A DNA stretch of 64,000 bases, from the NCBI GenBank assembly GCA_030761205.1, contig JAULJL010000011.1, positions 18,156,501 through 18,220,500 on the forward strand, read 5' to 3'. Below the pieces are notes generated by a model. That model made no database searches. It saw only the letters and a list, made by a program, of their open reading frames with translations, and was not told where the DNA came from. Shown here piece after piece: positions 23,589 through 32,617 of the stretch. The DNA is from Fremontodendron californicum. Taxonomy: Eukaryota; Streptophyta; Magnoliopsida; Malvales; Malvaceae. How positions within the stretch are numbered: position 1 is the stretch's first letter; each line of letters begins with the position of its first letter. A program made the translations under genes and the position numbers.

Positions 23589-26500
23589 GTGACCCAGGTG
23601 GAAGGGGCACTAGAATCTTTACACTCGCTGCAACCTAAAGATGCAAGGTTTGATGTTTCATTTATTGATTTGCCTTTATCTAATGAGAAACTTCTACCTT
23701 CCATTTTGCAGGCACCAACTTTAGAGTTGAAACCACTATCGAACCACTTGAAATATTTGTTCTTAGGGGAAAAGGACACACTACCTGTCATCATTGCCAA
23801 AGAGCTCACACCTTTGCAAGAAGAGCGACTTATCCGGGTGCTTAGAGAGCATAAAACAGCAATTGGTTGGACAATTGCCGATATCAAGGGAATAAGCCCA
23901 TCCATGTGCATGCACCGGATTTTGTTAGAGGAGGGGTCCAAACCAACAAGAGAAGCACAAAGAAGATTGAACCCTCCTATGATGGAGGTTGTGAAAAAGG
24001 AGATACTGAAGCTCCTAGATGTTGGAGTGATCTATCCTATCTCGGATAGCAAATGGGTGAGCCCAGTCCAAGTGGTTCCAAAGAAATCAGGTGTAACGGT
24101 GGTAACAAATAATGAGAATGAACTTGTTCCTACTAGGATTCAAACAGGATGGCGAGTTTGTATTGATTATCGTAAACTTAATTCCACAACTCGCAAAGAC
24201 CACTTTCCTTTACCTTTTATTGATCAAATGCTTGAAAGGTTAGCTGGCCATTCTCATTATTGTTTTCTTGATGGTTTTTCAGGTTATAATCAGATAGCCA
24301 TTGCTCCGGAGGACCAAGAGAAAACAACATTCACATGTCCATTTGGTACTTTTGCATACCGGCGTATGCCATTTGGTCTTTGTAATGCACCAGCTACATT
24401 CCAAAGGTGTATGGTTAGCATATTTTCAGATTATGTAGAGAACATCATAGAAGTGTTTATGGATGATTTTAGTGTCTATGGTGATTCTTTTGATAGATGT
24501 CTAGAGAACCTTACACTTGTACTTGAAAAATGCATGGAAACTAACCTTGTTTTGAATTGGGAAAAATGTCACTTTATGGTAGAACAAGGAATAGTTTTGG
24601 GTCATGTTATTTCTTCTAGAGGGATGGAGGTTGATAAATCTAAAATAGATATTATGCATTCTTTACCACCTCCCACAAATGTGAGAGAGGTTCGTTCTTT
24701 TCTTGGACATGCAGGTTTCTATAGGAGATTTATCAAAGACTTCTCAAAGATCACATTACCTCTTTGCAAGCTACTACAAAAAGATGTGGTTTTCCACTTT
24801 GATGATAAATGCAAAGAGGCGTTTGAAACATTGAAGGGACTCTTGACATCAGCTCCTATCATGCAACCACCAGATTGGAATATACCTTTTGAAATCATGT
24901 GTGATGCTAGTGACTATGCCATTGGAGCTGTTTTGGGCCAACGGGTTGGCAAAGCCTCACATGCCATTTATTATGCCTCACGAACTCTTAATGATGCTCA
25001 ATTGAACTATTCCACTACTGAAAAAGAACTTTTGGCTGTTGTATTTGCTTTAGAAAAATTTCGATCTTATTTAATTGGTACTAAAGTAATTGTATTTTCT
25101 GACCATGCAGCCCTTAGGTACTTACTCACTAAGAAGGAGGCCAAACCAAGGTTGATCAGATGGATACTTCTCTTACAAGAGTTTGATTTGGAGATAAAAG
25201 ATAAGAGAGGTAGTGACATCTTGGTTGCGGACCATCTTAGCCGTTTAGTTCATGAAGAGGATGCACTACCCTTGAATGAGAACTTTTCGGATGAGAAACT
25301 TCTTTTTATAAGTACAACAACTCCTTGGTATGCTGATATTGTTAATTACTTAGTTACCAAGAAGTTGCCACAAGAGTTGACACAAGCTCAAAGAAATAAG
25401 ATCAAGAGTGATGCCAAATACTACATATGGGATGATCCTTACCTTTGGAAGCATTGCTCCGATCAGATTATAAGAAGGTGTGTACTCGAAACTGAATTTC
25501 AATCTATTCTCACCTTTTGTCACTCTTATGCATGTGGAGGACACTTTGGATCCAAAAGAACAGCCATGAAAGTTCTTGATTCTGGATTTTATTGGCCTAC
25601 CATATTCAAAGATGCATACCTCTTTTGCAAGTCATGTGATCGTTGCCAAAGAACAGGTAACTTAGGTGCTAGAAATCAAATGCCTCAAACTCCAATACTT
25701 ATTGTTGAAATTTTTGATGTATGGGGCATGGATTTCATGGGACCTTTTCCTCCTTCTTTTGGTAATCTTTATATTTTACTTGCCGTTGATTATGTTTCAA
25801 AGTGGGTGGAAGCAAAATCCACTAGGACTAATGACTCTAAAGTTGTTTCAGATTTTGTCAAGACTAACATCTTTGCTAGGTTTGGAACGCCAAAGGCCAT
25901 AATCAGCGATAGAGGTACTCACTTTTGCAATAGGACTATGGAAGCACTTTTGAGGAAGTATAACATCGCACACAAGGTCTCCACCTCATATCATCCTCAA
26001 ACTAGTGGGCAAGCTGAAGTGTCAAACCGAGAAGTTAAGTCCATCCTTGAAAAGACAGTTAATCCAAATAGGAAGGATTGGTGTTCACGACTTGATGATG
26101 CACTTTGGGCTTATAGGACAGCATATAAGACACCCATTGGTATGTCTCCTTATCGACTTGTTTATGGTAAGCCTTGTCATCTTCCGGTTGAATTGGAACA
26201 TAAATCATATTGGGCTATCAAACAATGCAACATGGAGATGGATGAGATAGGAAAGAAAAGAAAACTTGACCTACAAGAATTAGAGGAGATAAGGAATGAT
26301 GCCTATCAGAATTCTAGGATTTACAAGGAAAAGACTAAGGCATTCCATGACAAGATGATATCAAGAAAAGAATTTGTTGTTGGACAAAAAGTTCTTCTCT
26401 TCCATTCACGCCTTAAGTTATATCCAGGTAAGTTACGTTCTCGTTGGGTTGGACCTTTTGTTATTACTAATGTATTTACTCATGGTGCAGTTGAAATCCA

Positions 26501-26621
26501 AAGCCCAAAAACAGATAAGGCATTCAAAGTGAATGGTCATAGATTGAAGCCTTACTATGAGAACTTTCCAATACAAGATGTGGAGGAGTTTCCACTTTTT
26601 GAGCCAAAGTATGTTGAATAA
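23589..26621 (+). CDS. pol: A1 Pol: reverse transcriptase, RNase H and integrase
   Basis: 1010 codons open. RT: WRVCIDYRKLN, FLDGFSGYNQI, MPFGLCNAPATFQRCM and the catalytic FMDDF (nt 24456-24470). RNase H: CDASDYAIGAVLGQ (about 24900-24945) and the TEKELLAVVFALEKFRSYL block. Integrase: an HHCC zinc-binding domain with CKSCDRCQ (about 25630-25655), the DDE core with WGMDFMG, IISDRGTHF and the Glu of QAEVSNREVKS, then a GPF-type C-terminal domain; no chromodomain is seen. The wording is that of Athila pol. The frame opens with a non-ATG codon because the true upstream sequence is in another frame. All catalytic residues are present, so the segment itself could be functional if reached by the ribosome. 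Confidence 0.95.
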   Translation: MTQVEGALESLHSLQPKDARFDVSFIDLPLSNEKLLPSILQAPTLELKPLSNHLKYLFLGEKDTLPVIIAKELTPLQEERLIRVLREHKTAIGWTIADIKGISPSMCMHRILLEEGSKPTREAQRRLNPPMMEVVKKEILKLLDVGVIYPISDSKWVSPVQVVPKKSGVTVVTNNENELVPTRIQTGWRVCIDYRKLNSTTRKDHFPLPFIDQMLERLAGHSHYCFLDGFSGYNQIAIAPEDQEKTTFTCPFGTFAYRRMPFGLCNAPATFQRCMVSIFSDYVENIIEVFMDDFSVYGDSFDRCLENLTLVLEKCMETNLVLNWEKCHFMVEQGIVLGHVISSRGMEVDKSKIDIMHSLPPPTNVREVRSFLGHAGFYRRFIKDFSKITLPLCKLLQKDVVFHFDDKCKEAFETLKGLLTSAPIMQPPDWNIPFEIMCDASDYAIGAVLGQRVGKASHAIYYASRTLNDAQLNYSTTEKELLAVVFALEKFRSYLIGTKVIVFSDHAALRYLLTKKEAKPRLIRWILLLQEFDLEIKDKRGSDILVADHLSRLVHEEDALPLNENFSDEKLLFISTTTPWYADIVNYLVTKKLPQELTQAQRNKIKSDAKYYIWDDPYLWKHCSDQIIRRCVLETEFQSILTFCHSYACGGHFGSKRTAMKVLDSGFYWPTIFKDAYLFCKSCDRCQRTGNLGARNQMPQTPILIVEIFDVWGMDFMGPFPPSFGNLYILLAVDYVSKWVEAKSTRTNDSKVVSDFVKTNIFARFGTPKAIISDRGTHFCNRTMEALLRKYNIAHKVSTSYHPQTSGQAEVSNREVKSILEKTVNPNRKDWCSRLDDALWAYRTAYKTPIGMSPYRLVYGKPCHLPVELEHKSYWAIKQCNMEMDEIGKKRKLDLQELEEIRNDAYQNSRIYKEKTKAFHDKMISRKEFVVGQKVLLFHSRLKLYPGKLRSRWVGPFVITNVFTHGAVEIQSPKTDKAFKVNGHRLKPYYENFPIQDVEEFPLFEPKYVE

Positions 26622-26955
26622 TAATGGCATGGGTCTAAGTTAGGCTGAGGACAATAAACCAAGCGCTTCTTGGGAGGCAACCCAAAAGGATGGAGAGCAT
26701 CTATTATATCAGATTTGCATATTCCTTACTCTCCATCATTCTATCTTTTATTGTTTTTCTTTTCTTTTGTTTAATAGTTCTTTTCTCTTACAAGATGTAA
26801 ATATAATTTTTAATTTATTTTTTTAACCCCGGTTAAATGGCGGATAACGGTACTCCGTGATTATTTAAATCGGTTCCATCAGCTACCCACAAAACTGATA
26901 TTGTATATAAATTTCTCTTCCAATTTCTCTTTCATTTTTTTCATTTTTTTTCAGG
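26622..26955 (+). other. A1 pol-CRP intergenic region with cassette left boundary
   Basis: Holds the post-stop hairpin (26670-26685), a truncated remnant (about 26770-26792) of the ~100-bp direct repeat seen intact in N2, and, from about 26826, the conserved cassette leader: an ACCCCGGTTAAATGGCGG segment, a TATA-like box (26904-26911), and a T-rich tract ending CAG at the ATG. Confidence 0.75.
26670..26685 (+). other. Post-stop hairpin of A1
   Basis: TTGGG / CCCAA stem with a 6-nt loop AGGCAA, 48 bp after the pol stop, inside the conserved segment CGCTTCTTGGGAGGCAACCC. A2 has it at 48095-48110 with one stem mismatch. Confidence 0.65.
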
Positions 26956-27519
26956 ATGGATGATATTCTCACAAGATTGCAGAAACGATTTCCTCCTTTT
27001 CCTCGAAATATTTTACTGAAGCTTTACCAAGTTCGACTTGAAAGATTAAGAATGCTTATGCACAAAGGGATTCCTGACGACATACGTTGGATAATTGAAG
27101 CCAAGGTACGTGAAGATGAATATCTTCCTGTTTTGCATTTACCAGGTACAGGTAGAAGCACTTTTGCAAAGAAGCGACGAGCAAAGCGCATGAGTTCAAA
27201 TTGCCACAAATGTGCACGATGGACGTGTAACGGTAAATGTCATTCTATTGGGATTCCGTCCTCTAATCGAGATGATAAAATTGAATTCATTAAGGATGGA
27301 CTGAGTAAGGAGAATTTGGGTAATATCCAACTTTCTCTTGAGACGCATCCTAGTGGAGACGTACAAAGAGAAATTCTTGATTTACGGCCGCAATTCCAAA
27401 GGGAATGGCAACATCTTGGGAATCTGATGTTAAAAGACCCTGTTTGCCAGCTTGTAAGAAAACTGGATGGGAAGATATCCTCGACTCATAGAAGGCGTTT
27501 AAGCCGTTTCTGGACGTAA
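26956..27519 (+). CDS. CRP-like zinc-finger protein (A1 copy, altered C-terminus)
   Basis: Same protein as in N1, N2 and N4 for its first 172 residues, with the basic block, the four cysteines (83, 86, 91, 95) and FIKDG intact and Pro-Asp at 40-41. One base is missing near nt 27474 compared with the other copies (GGGAAGATATCC against GGGAAGCATATCC), so the last six residues are replaced by 15 unrelated ones, giving 187 aa. It follows pol by 334 bp and precedes LOG by 335 bp in the position of the Athila env-like ORF. The ATG directly follows a T-rich tract ending CAG. Role: inferred nucleic-acid-binding accessory protein, perhaps a silencing suppressor. Confidence 0.7.
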   Translation: MDDILTRLQKRFPPFPRNILLKLYQVRLERLRMLMHKGIPDDIRWIIEAKVREDEYLPVLHLPGTGRSTFAKKRRAKRMSSNCHKCARWTCNGKCHSIGIPSSNRDDKIEFIKDGLSKENLGNIQLSLETHPSGDVQREILDLRPQFQREWQHLGNLMLKDPVCQLVRKLDGKISSTHRRRLSRFWT

Positions 27520-27803
27520 AACCAGAGGAAGATGTGAGCCACAATCACAACTACAATAAATGACTTCTCAGCTTTTGGTTTGATTTGCAATAACTTTATT
27601 TTGTTTTAATTTACGTGTTGTTCGATTTGTGTAATTATTCTCGTTTTTTTTATTTGTCTTTTACGGTTGATTTTTTTCTTCTCTTTTTGATTTTCTTTCT
27701 GAAATCACGCAAAAATCTTTTGTTAGGTTAACATTTTCTTCTGACAGGTCAGATACACTTTTGGCGACATTATTACTCTTGTCTGATTCACTACTCAGTC
27801 CTC

Positions 27804-27810
27804 TATATAT
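27804..27810 (+). promoter_or_regulatory. TATA-like box upstream of the A1 LOG gene
   Basis: TATATAT about 45 bp before the LOG ATG, followed by a TTCTCTTTCAG pyrimidine tract. The spacing is similar to that before the CRP gene. It could be an internal promoter or part of a 3' splice site region. Confidence 0.35.
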
Positions 27811-27854
27811 TACACCATGTACTCATTCTCTTTCAGGCACTCGAAAAAAAAAAA

Positions 27855-28502
27855 ATGGAAAGTACTTCATCCCAGCGCATTAAAAAAATTTGTGTCTTTG
27901 GAGGTGCTTATCCAGGGAAAAATAACATATTCGCTGATGAAGCCATAAGAGTTGGAGTAATACTTGCCCAACAAAAGATCCACTTGATTTATGGAGGCGG
28001 TAGTACGGGTTTAATGGGAGCAGTCGCTACAGCAGCACACGCCGGAGGAAGTCAAGTTCTAGGAATCGTGCCAAAACTATTCACAAGTTTTTGTGGACCT
28101 ACCGTGGGTAAGGAAATACAAGTCTGGAGTATCCCTGAACGGATGACAATCATGTACCATTCTGCCGATGCATTCATTGCTTTACCAAGAGGTCTGGGTA
28201 CATTGGAAGAAATAGCTTGCGTGGCTTCTTGGTCATCTTTGGTCACAAATAAGAAACCCATTGGTTTGCTTAATATTAATGGTTATTTTAGTAATTTGCT
28301 TTCATATTTAGATAATGCTGTGGAAAATGGATTCATGTTTTCAGAGGCAAGGAGAACCATAATTTCTGCTACAACCATTGAAGATTTACTCAAAAAGCTC
28401 CAAGCTTATGAGTGTTTATCTGCTACGGTTGTTTCGCAAACGCTCGGAAAAAGAAAAAGAGATATGGATGAGCAAGGAGTGGATTGCACTTTGTCTTTGT
28501 GA
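27855..28502 (+). CDS. LOG-like: LOG-type cytokinin phosphoribohydrolase (A1 copy, motif mutated)
   Basis: 215 aa, open from MESTSSQR to VDCTLSL. It matches the N1, N2 and N4 copies with a few substitutions. The key difference is in the signature motif: the second residue of PGGLGTLEE is Arg (codon AGA at 28188-28190), giving PRGLGTLEE. This glycine belongs to the nucleotide-binding loop of LOG proteins, so this copy is probably weak or inactive. Other differences: Gln at 67 for Pro, and Glu for Asp in the NAVENGF segment. No introns. It sits 335 bp after the CRP-like gene. Confidence 0.9.
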   Translation: MESTSSQRIKKICVFGGAYPGKNNIFADEAIRVGVILAQQKIHLIYGGGSTGLMGAVATAAHAGGSQVLGIVPKLFTSFCGPTVGKEIQVWSIPERMTIMYHSADAFIALPRGLGTLEEIACVASWSSLVTNKKPIGLLNINGYFSNLLSYLDNAVENGFMFSEARRTIISATTIEDLLKKLQAYECLSATVVSQTLGKRKRDMDEQGVDCTLSL

Positions 28503-30581
28503 CATTATCTAACATTTTGCTTGTTGTGTCTCAGTTATAATAAGTGGTTAGCAACCTCTGCAGGTAATATCTCCTAAATTCTACCTTTAAAATTTGACAT
28601 TGGGGACAATGTCATATTTTAGTAGGGGGTAAGGGACATATTTTGCTAATTTAAAAAAAAAAAAAATTGTTGTGTTTTAAGCCATTTAGAAGTATTCATT
28701 CTGAACAAGGTCTGAGTAAGGGAGACTTGAGACATACCTTGTCAGTTTGATTTCTTCTTTTCAAAAAAAAAAAAAATGTTATGTTTTAAGCAATTTAGAA
28801 GTATTCATTCTGAACAAGGTCTGAGTAAGGGAGACTTGAGACACACCTTGTCAGTTTGATTTTAATCTTTTTATGTTGACTTGTTAATTTTTGTTTAGTA
28901 TTTTAAGATTATTTAGGTTGCATGAGTTTGTTTTGTTTTGAGTCTTAGCTGTTCCTATTCTTATGTTATTAGTTCTTTTCTCTTACACATGATTCTTTCA
29001 TTTGGGTTAATAGACTTACATTGAGGACAATGTAAGAATTAAGTGTGGGGGGAATGATTTAGGATTTCTTTTATTTTTGTCTACTATTTTTTTTTATGAG
29101 TCTTTATTATAATTTTTAGTGTGTTTTAGTTCCTTTTTAATACAATGATGAGATATGAATTGCATAAGTCTAAAACAGAGTTATTAGTGAGAAGATTTTC
29201 ATGAGAATTGAGCTTGATATCATTTTTTTTATGAGCCAATGTTAATATGATATGTTGATTGAGAAAGAAGCATGTTTAGACTTAATCTGACTTGTATAAT
29301 CATCCTTGTGAGTTTTTGAGCCTATATGATTGATGCATTATACATATCAATCTAATTTCTTTCTTGAGTGCTCTTATGATTACATGATTCTCTAGAACTT
29401 GCTTTAAACCATTTGAGACTATATTGATGCATGTGACAACATGAATATGATAGAGGCATTAGGCTTTTTAGCCAGGGCCAAACAGCCATCCCTTATTGAT
29501 GTTCCAAGAGAACACACCCTTAGTGAACCAATTTGAGACTACATTGAATAAGCTATCTCTTTGGTAACCATAACTTGTCCCTAACCTAAATATACTTATA
29601 TCTTTACCTTTGTTCCAAAGATGAATTAGCATGTTTTGAGACAAGTTGCAAAGACAAGGAAGATCTATTGAAAATTTGGGTTAGAAACAAGAAATAAGTG
29701 TGGGGGGGAAAGAAAAGAAAAGTCAAAAAAAAAAAAAAAAGAAATGGAATACTGGCAAATACATTCAAAAAAAAAAAAATATGAATCATCTCTTGAATTT
29801 TGGGAAAAAGAAAAAGATGTTACAAAGTTGTTCAGAATGAAGAAAAGGCCCAACATGAATATCCGGCCTAGGTAACTATGTACTTGTAAAGAGTTTTGAG
29901 AAGTTTCTTTGTATGATCTTTTTATGTCTCTAAACTTTATGAACTCTTTGGAACCTTTGTGATATCTTTATCCTTTTGTTCTTCAACCACATTACAAACC
30001 CCTTGGCCCCATTACAACCTCGATTAAAGACCTCTTGATTCATGAAGTTGTATGATCTAAATAGTGGAGAATAGGTGGATAAGCAAGAATATGGTAGAAC
30101 TGTTTTCATGAGATTGATTGAGTGTAAACACTTCACCACTACTTTAAAAAGTGAAAATCATGAGGGTATCCCATGTGAGAAGTTGAGATTAAATTTGAAC
30201 ATGCACTATTTTGATTGAGATATGTTATGTTAATATTGGCTTAACTCAAACAATTTACATTCAAGCTTGATTTTTTGTGAAATTCTTTAAGCTATTGATT
30301 AGTTTATAAGACTTGTTCAAAGATTGTCTCTAATTTGTATTGAAAGGATTAGGAGTAAATATTTTTAGTATATGTAGTTTATTTATATTTTAGTTTTTCA
30401 ATGTTTGTGGGTATCGTTCTAGTAAACCCTCACGAGACTAAACTCGTCCACTAGGGACACCTAGGGGTTTAAAGGCTTGTGTCACATGCTAAGTGCCACC
30501 GTGATTTCCTACGAAAGTGGATTAGATTAGATTTTCTTATTTTATTTTTATTGAGTAGTTGCTAGGGACTAGCAACAATCT
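28503..30581 (+). other. A1 3' non-coding region
   Basis: No sense gene. Contents: hairpin TGACATTG/CAATGTCA (28595-28614) with a following AGTAGGGGGTAAGGG tract; a ~109-bp tandem repeat in two copies (28666-28862); the downstream ~100-bp direct repeat (28968-29068) with hairpin CTTACATTG/CAATGTAAG (29015-29036) and AAGTGTGGGGGGAA; another G-tract near 29695-29708; and two small hairpins at 30432-30464. An antisense 69-codon frame lies at 29930-30139. Confidence 0.75.
28666..28862 (+). repeat. ~109-bp tandem repeat downstream of LOG (two copies)
   Basis: Copies begin near 28666 and 28775, each running from GTTTTAAGC..TTTAGAAG through GAACAAGGTCTGAGTAAGGG to GTCAGTTTGATTT, separated by an A-run. 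N1 (14870-15070) and N2 (38560-38735) have two copies, N4 one (55500-55590). Confidence 0.88.
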
Positions 30582-30594
30582 AAGTGTGGGGGTG
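30582..30594 (+). other. A1 polypurine tract
   Basis: AAGTGTGGGGGTG directly before the 3' LTR; plus-strand primer site. Confidence 0.88.
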
Positions 30595-32612
30595 TGATAA
30601 CTCGTATAATTATATAGTTTTTAGTTATGTTTTATTATTGTTTTGTGTCAAATACGAGTTATTATTGTTTAGTCTAATTGTATTTATGATCTTTTATATT
30701 TTTATGTAATTTGGTGTTTTTCACAAGTTTCTTTGAGTGATTTCAGATTACTAGAATTAAGGGCAAATCCAGTTCAGTTCCAGTTCCGACACCTTTTTCC
30801 ATATCAGCTATATCTGGAGTTTCACTGAAGCAATAAGGCTGAAATTTGTATCCGTGCAAAGCTAAGAGGCATATCTATCTTTTTCATGTTTTACACTTCT
30901 TGAAACGGAGTCGTTTTCCCTAGCGAAATCGACCATCAAGTTGGCTGATGTGCAATGACGTCTGTGCTGACCTGTTTTCGTATTTTGCCCATATCTGCTT
31001 ATCCACATCAGCAAATGAGCTGATTCCAATGGCTATGGATCCTTAACTGATACGGGAACCTTTGTCTAGAAGACCATATTATCAGATTAGGCCTCTAATA
31101 TTGACGAAATCGACCATCAAGTTGGCTGATGTGCAATGACGTCTGTGCTGACCTGTTTTCGTATTGTACCCATATCTGCTTATCCACATCAGCAAATGAG
31201 CTGATTCCAACGGCTATGGATCCGTAACTGATAGAGGAACCTTTTTATAGAAGACAATGTGATCAGATCAGGCCTCCAACATTGACGAAATCGACCATCA
31301 AGTTGGCTGATCAAAATTGTCATACAATATGACGAAAATTGTTAGAAAAATTCACCCACCTATTATACCTACCTTTGAAATTTGTAAAGCTTGTCTCTTG
31401 TCATTTAGCCCTCCAAAATGTGTATAAATAGAGGGCCTTGGATGATTGTAGAGGATCATATTGTACATTGGTAGGATATTAGCCTTTGTAATAAAATTCT
31501 CTAAGTTTTCTTCTTCTTTCTTTTCTCTAGTTTTCTTTTTCTTTAGAAAGGGCAAGAGGTTTGATAATTAATATTCTTCTTCTTCTTCTTTCTTTCTTTT
31601 ATTTTCTTCTTAGATTCTATTTAATTTTATGTTTATAATGCCTATGCTAGGCTAAACTTCTATTTGGTTAAGGGTGATTTCAAAGCCCTAGACATGTTTT
31701 GTGATTGATTTTCAGATTCTATCTATCATTAATTTTCTATCAAAGTTGCTTATGTTCTTCTACAAGAATTGTTCATGATGTTGTCTTGATTTGTTTAGGT
31801 GTACAACTAGATAGATCTTGATAATTATCTATTGCTAGTTTAGGAGTCTTGATCCGTGTAATTGTCTTGATTTCCTATTCATAAGTGGCAATTTGTGATT
31901 AATGATTATGGTCAAGTTTTCAATAATTGCAAAGTGGAACATAACCTAAGTTGAACAATCCGAGCTTATGTGTTTGTTGCTTAGATCAACCTATCTTTCT
32001 CATCATAAAGCTGCCATTAAATTGAATCTAGAGAGCTTATTCTAGGTTGTTTGATGGTTAGAGATTAAATAGAGAGCTTGTTCTATTTAACGACAAACTA
32101 AGGAAAGATTGGGATAACAGAGCTTGTTGTTATCTACGGTTGTTAACTTTGATAGTTGGTTGATATTGATAGATCTGAAATTGATTCTTAATGATGTCTA
32201 GTGGTGGAGAATGAAACCTTAACCATATTTTTCATATTTGATTCTTCTTACTTACTTGTTTTCTTACTTTTCTAGTTTGCTCATTTTTAAAAGTATATTT
32301 ATTTTTATTGGCTGGTTATACCGCCTAATTTAGTATATATATTTTTATTGGCTGGTTATACCGCCTAATTTAGTATATATATTTTTATTGGCTGGTTATA
32401 CCGCCTTGCATCTTATTCTTATTATTTACTTTAGTTTAAATCTGGCTTCAAAAACCCCTTTTCTTTTATTGTTTTCTTTCAACGTAAGTTATAAACTAAT
32501 AACTCATAGATTAAAACCCAATCCCTGAGGACTCGACCCTTGCTAATCATTATACTTACAATTGATCTTTTTAGTGCAAGGTTAAATAAGATACACTCTT
32601 TTGGGTGCATCA
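30595..32612 (+). repeat. A1 3' LTR
   Basis: 2018 bp. The 181-bp U3 units start at 30924 and 31105, with a partial unit from 31286. The TATA box is at 31423-31430 and three 40-bp repeats lie at 32305-32406. It ends GGGTGCATCA, followed by target copy GTCAG. Confidence 0.95.
30924..31285 (+). repeat. 181-bp U3 tandem repeat with TGACGTC motifs
   Basis: Two complete units (starts 30924 and 31105, spacing 181 bp) and a broken third from 31286. Each complete unit contains GCAATGACGTCTGTGCTGAC; TGACG is the core of as-1-type elements bound by TGA bZIP factors. Present in all LTRs beginning TGATAACTCG; the solo LTR has one unit. Confidence 0.85.
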
Positions 32613-32617
32613 GTCAG

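Larger units (their letters stand above)
9772..32612 (+). mobile_element. Element A1: Athila-like element with gag-pol plus CRP and LOG genes
   Basis: LTRs begin TGATAACTCG and end GGGTGCATCA. The 5' LTR is 9772-11064 plus 20457-21183 (split by N1; 2020 bp) and the 3' LTR is 30595-32612 (2018 bp). Without N1 the element is about 13.4 kb. Target duplication: CTCAG (9767-9771) on the left and GTCAG (32613-32617) on the right, one base changed; the A2 3' LTR at the homologous site (around 63204) reads GTCAG, so the left copy mutated. Order: LTR, tRNA-Asp-type PBS, gag, protease, RT, RNase H, integrase, CRP-like gene, LOG gene, long 3' non-coding region, polypurine tract, LTR. Two small frameshifts break gag-pol, so this copy is probably not autonomous now. 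Confidence 0.95.

Noticed and set aside
26956..28502. An integrated flexivirus genome (endogenous viral element)
   Set aside because: No replicase, triple gene block or coat protein is present; only the CRP-like gene is virus-like, and its neighbours are retroelement sequence.
27855..28502. Lysine decarboxylase annotation for LOG
   Set aside because: PGGxGTxxE with the Rossmann-type YGGGS motif identifies LOG phosphoribohydrolases; the lysine decarboxylase label for this family is a known misannotation.
28666..28862. Possible small RNA gene in the duplicated segment after LOG
   Set aside because: No clear stem-loop or promoter; a simple tandem duplication explains it.
32305..32406. Regularly spaced 40-bp repeats that could look like a CRISPR array
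   Set aside because: The spacers are themselves repeats, copy number is 3-4, and the array sits in a plant LTR.
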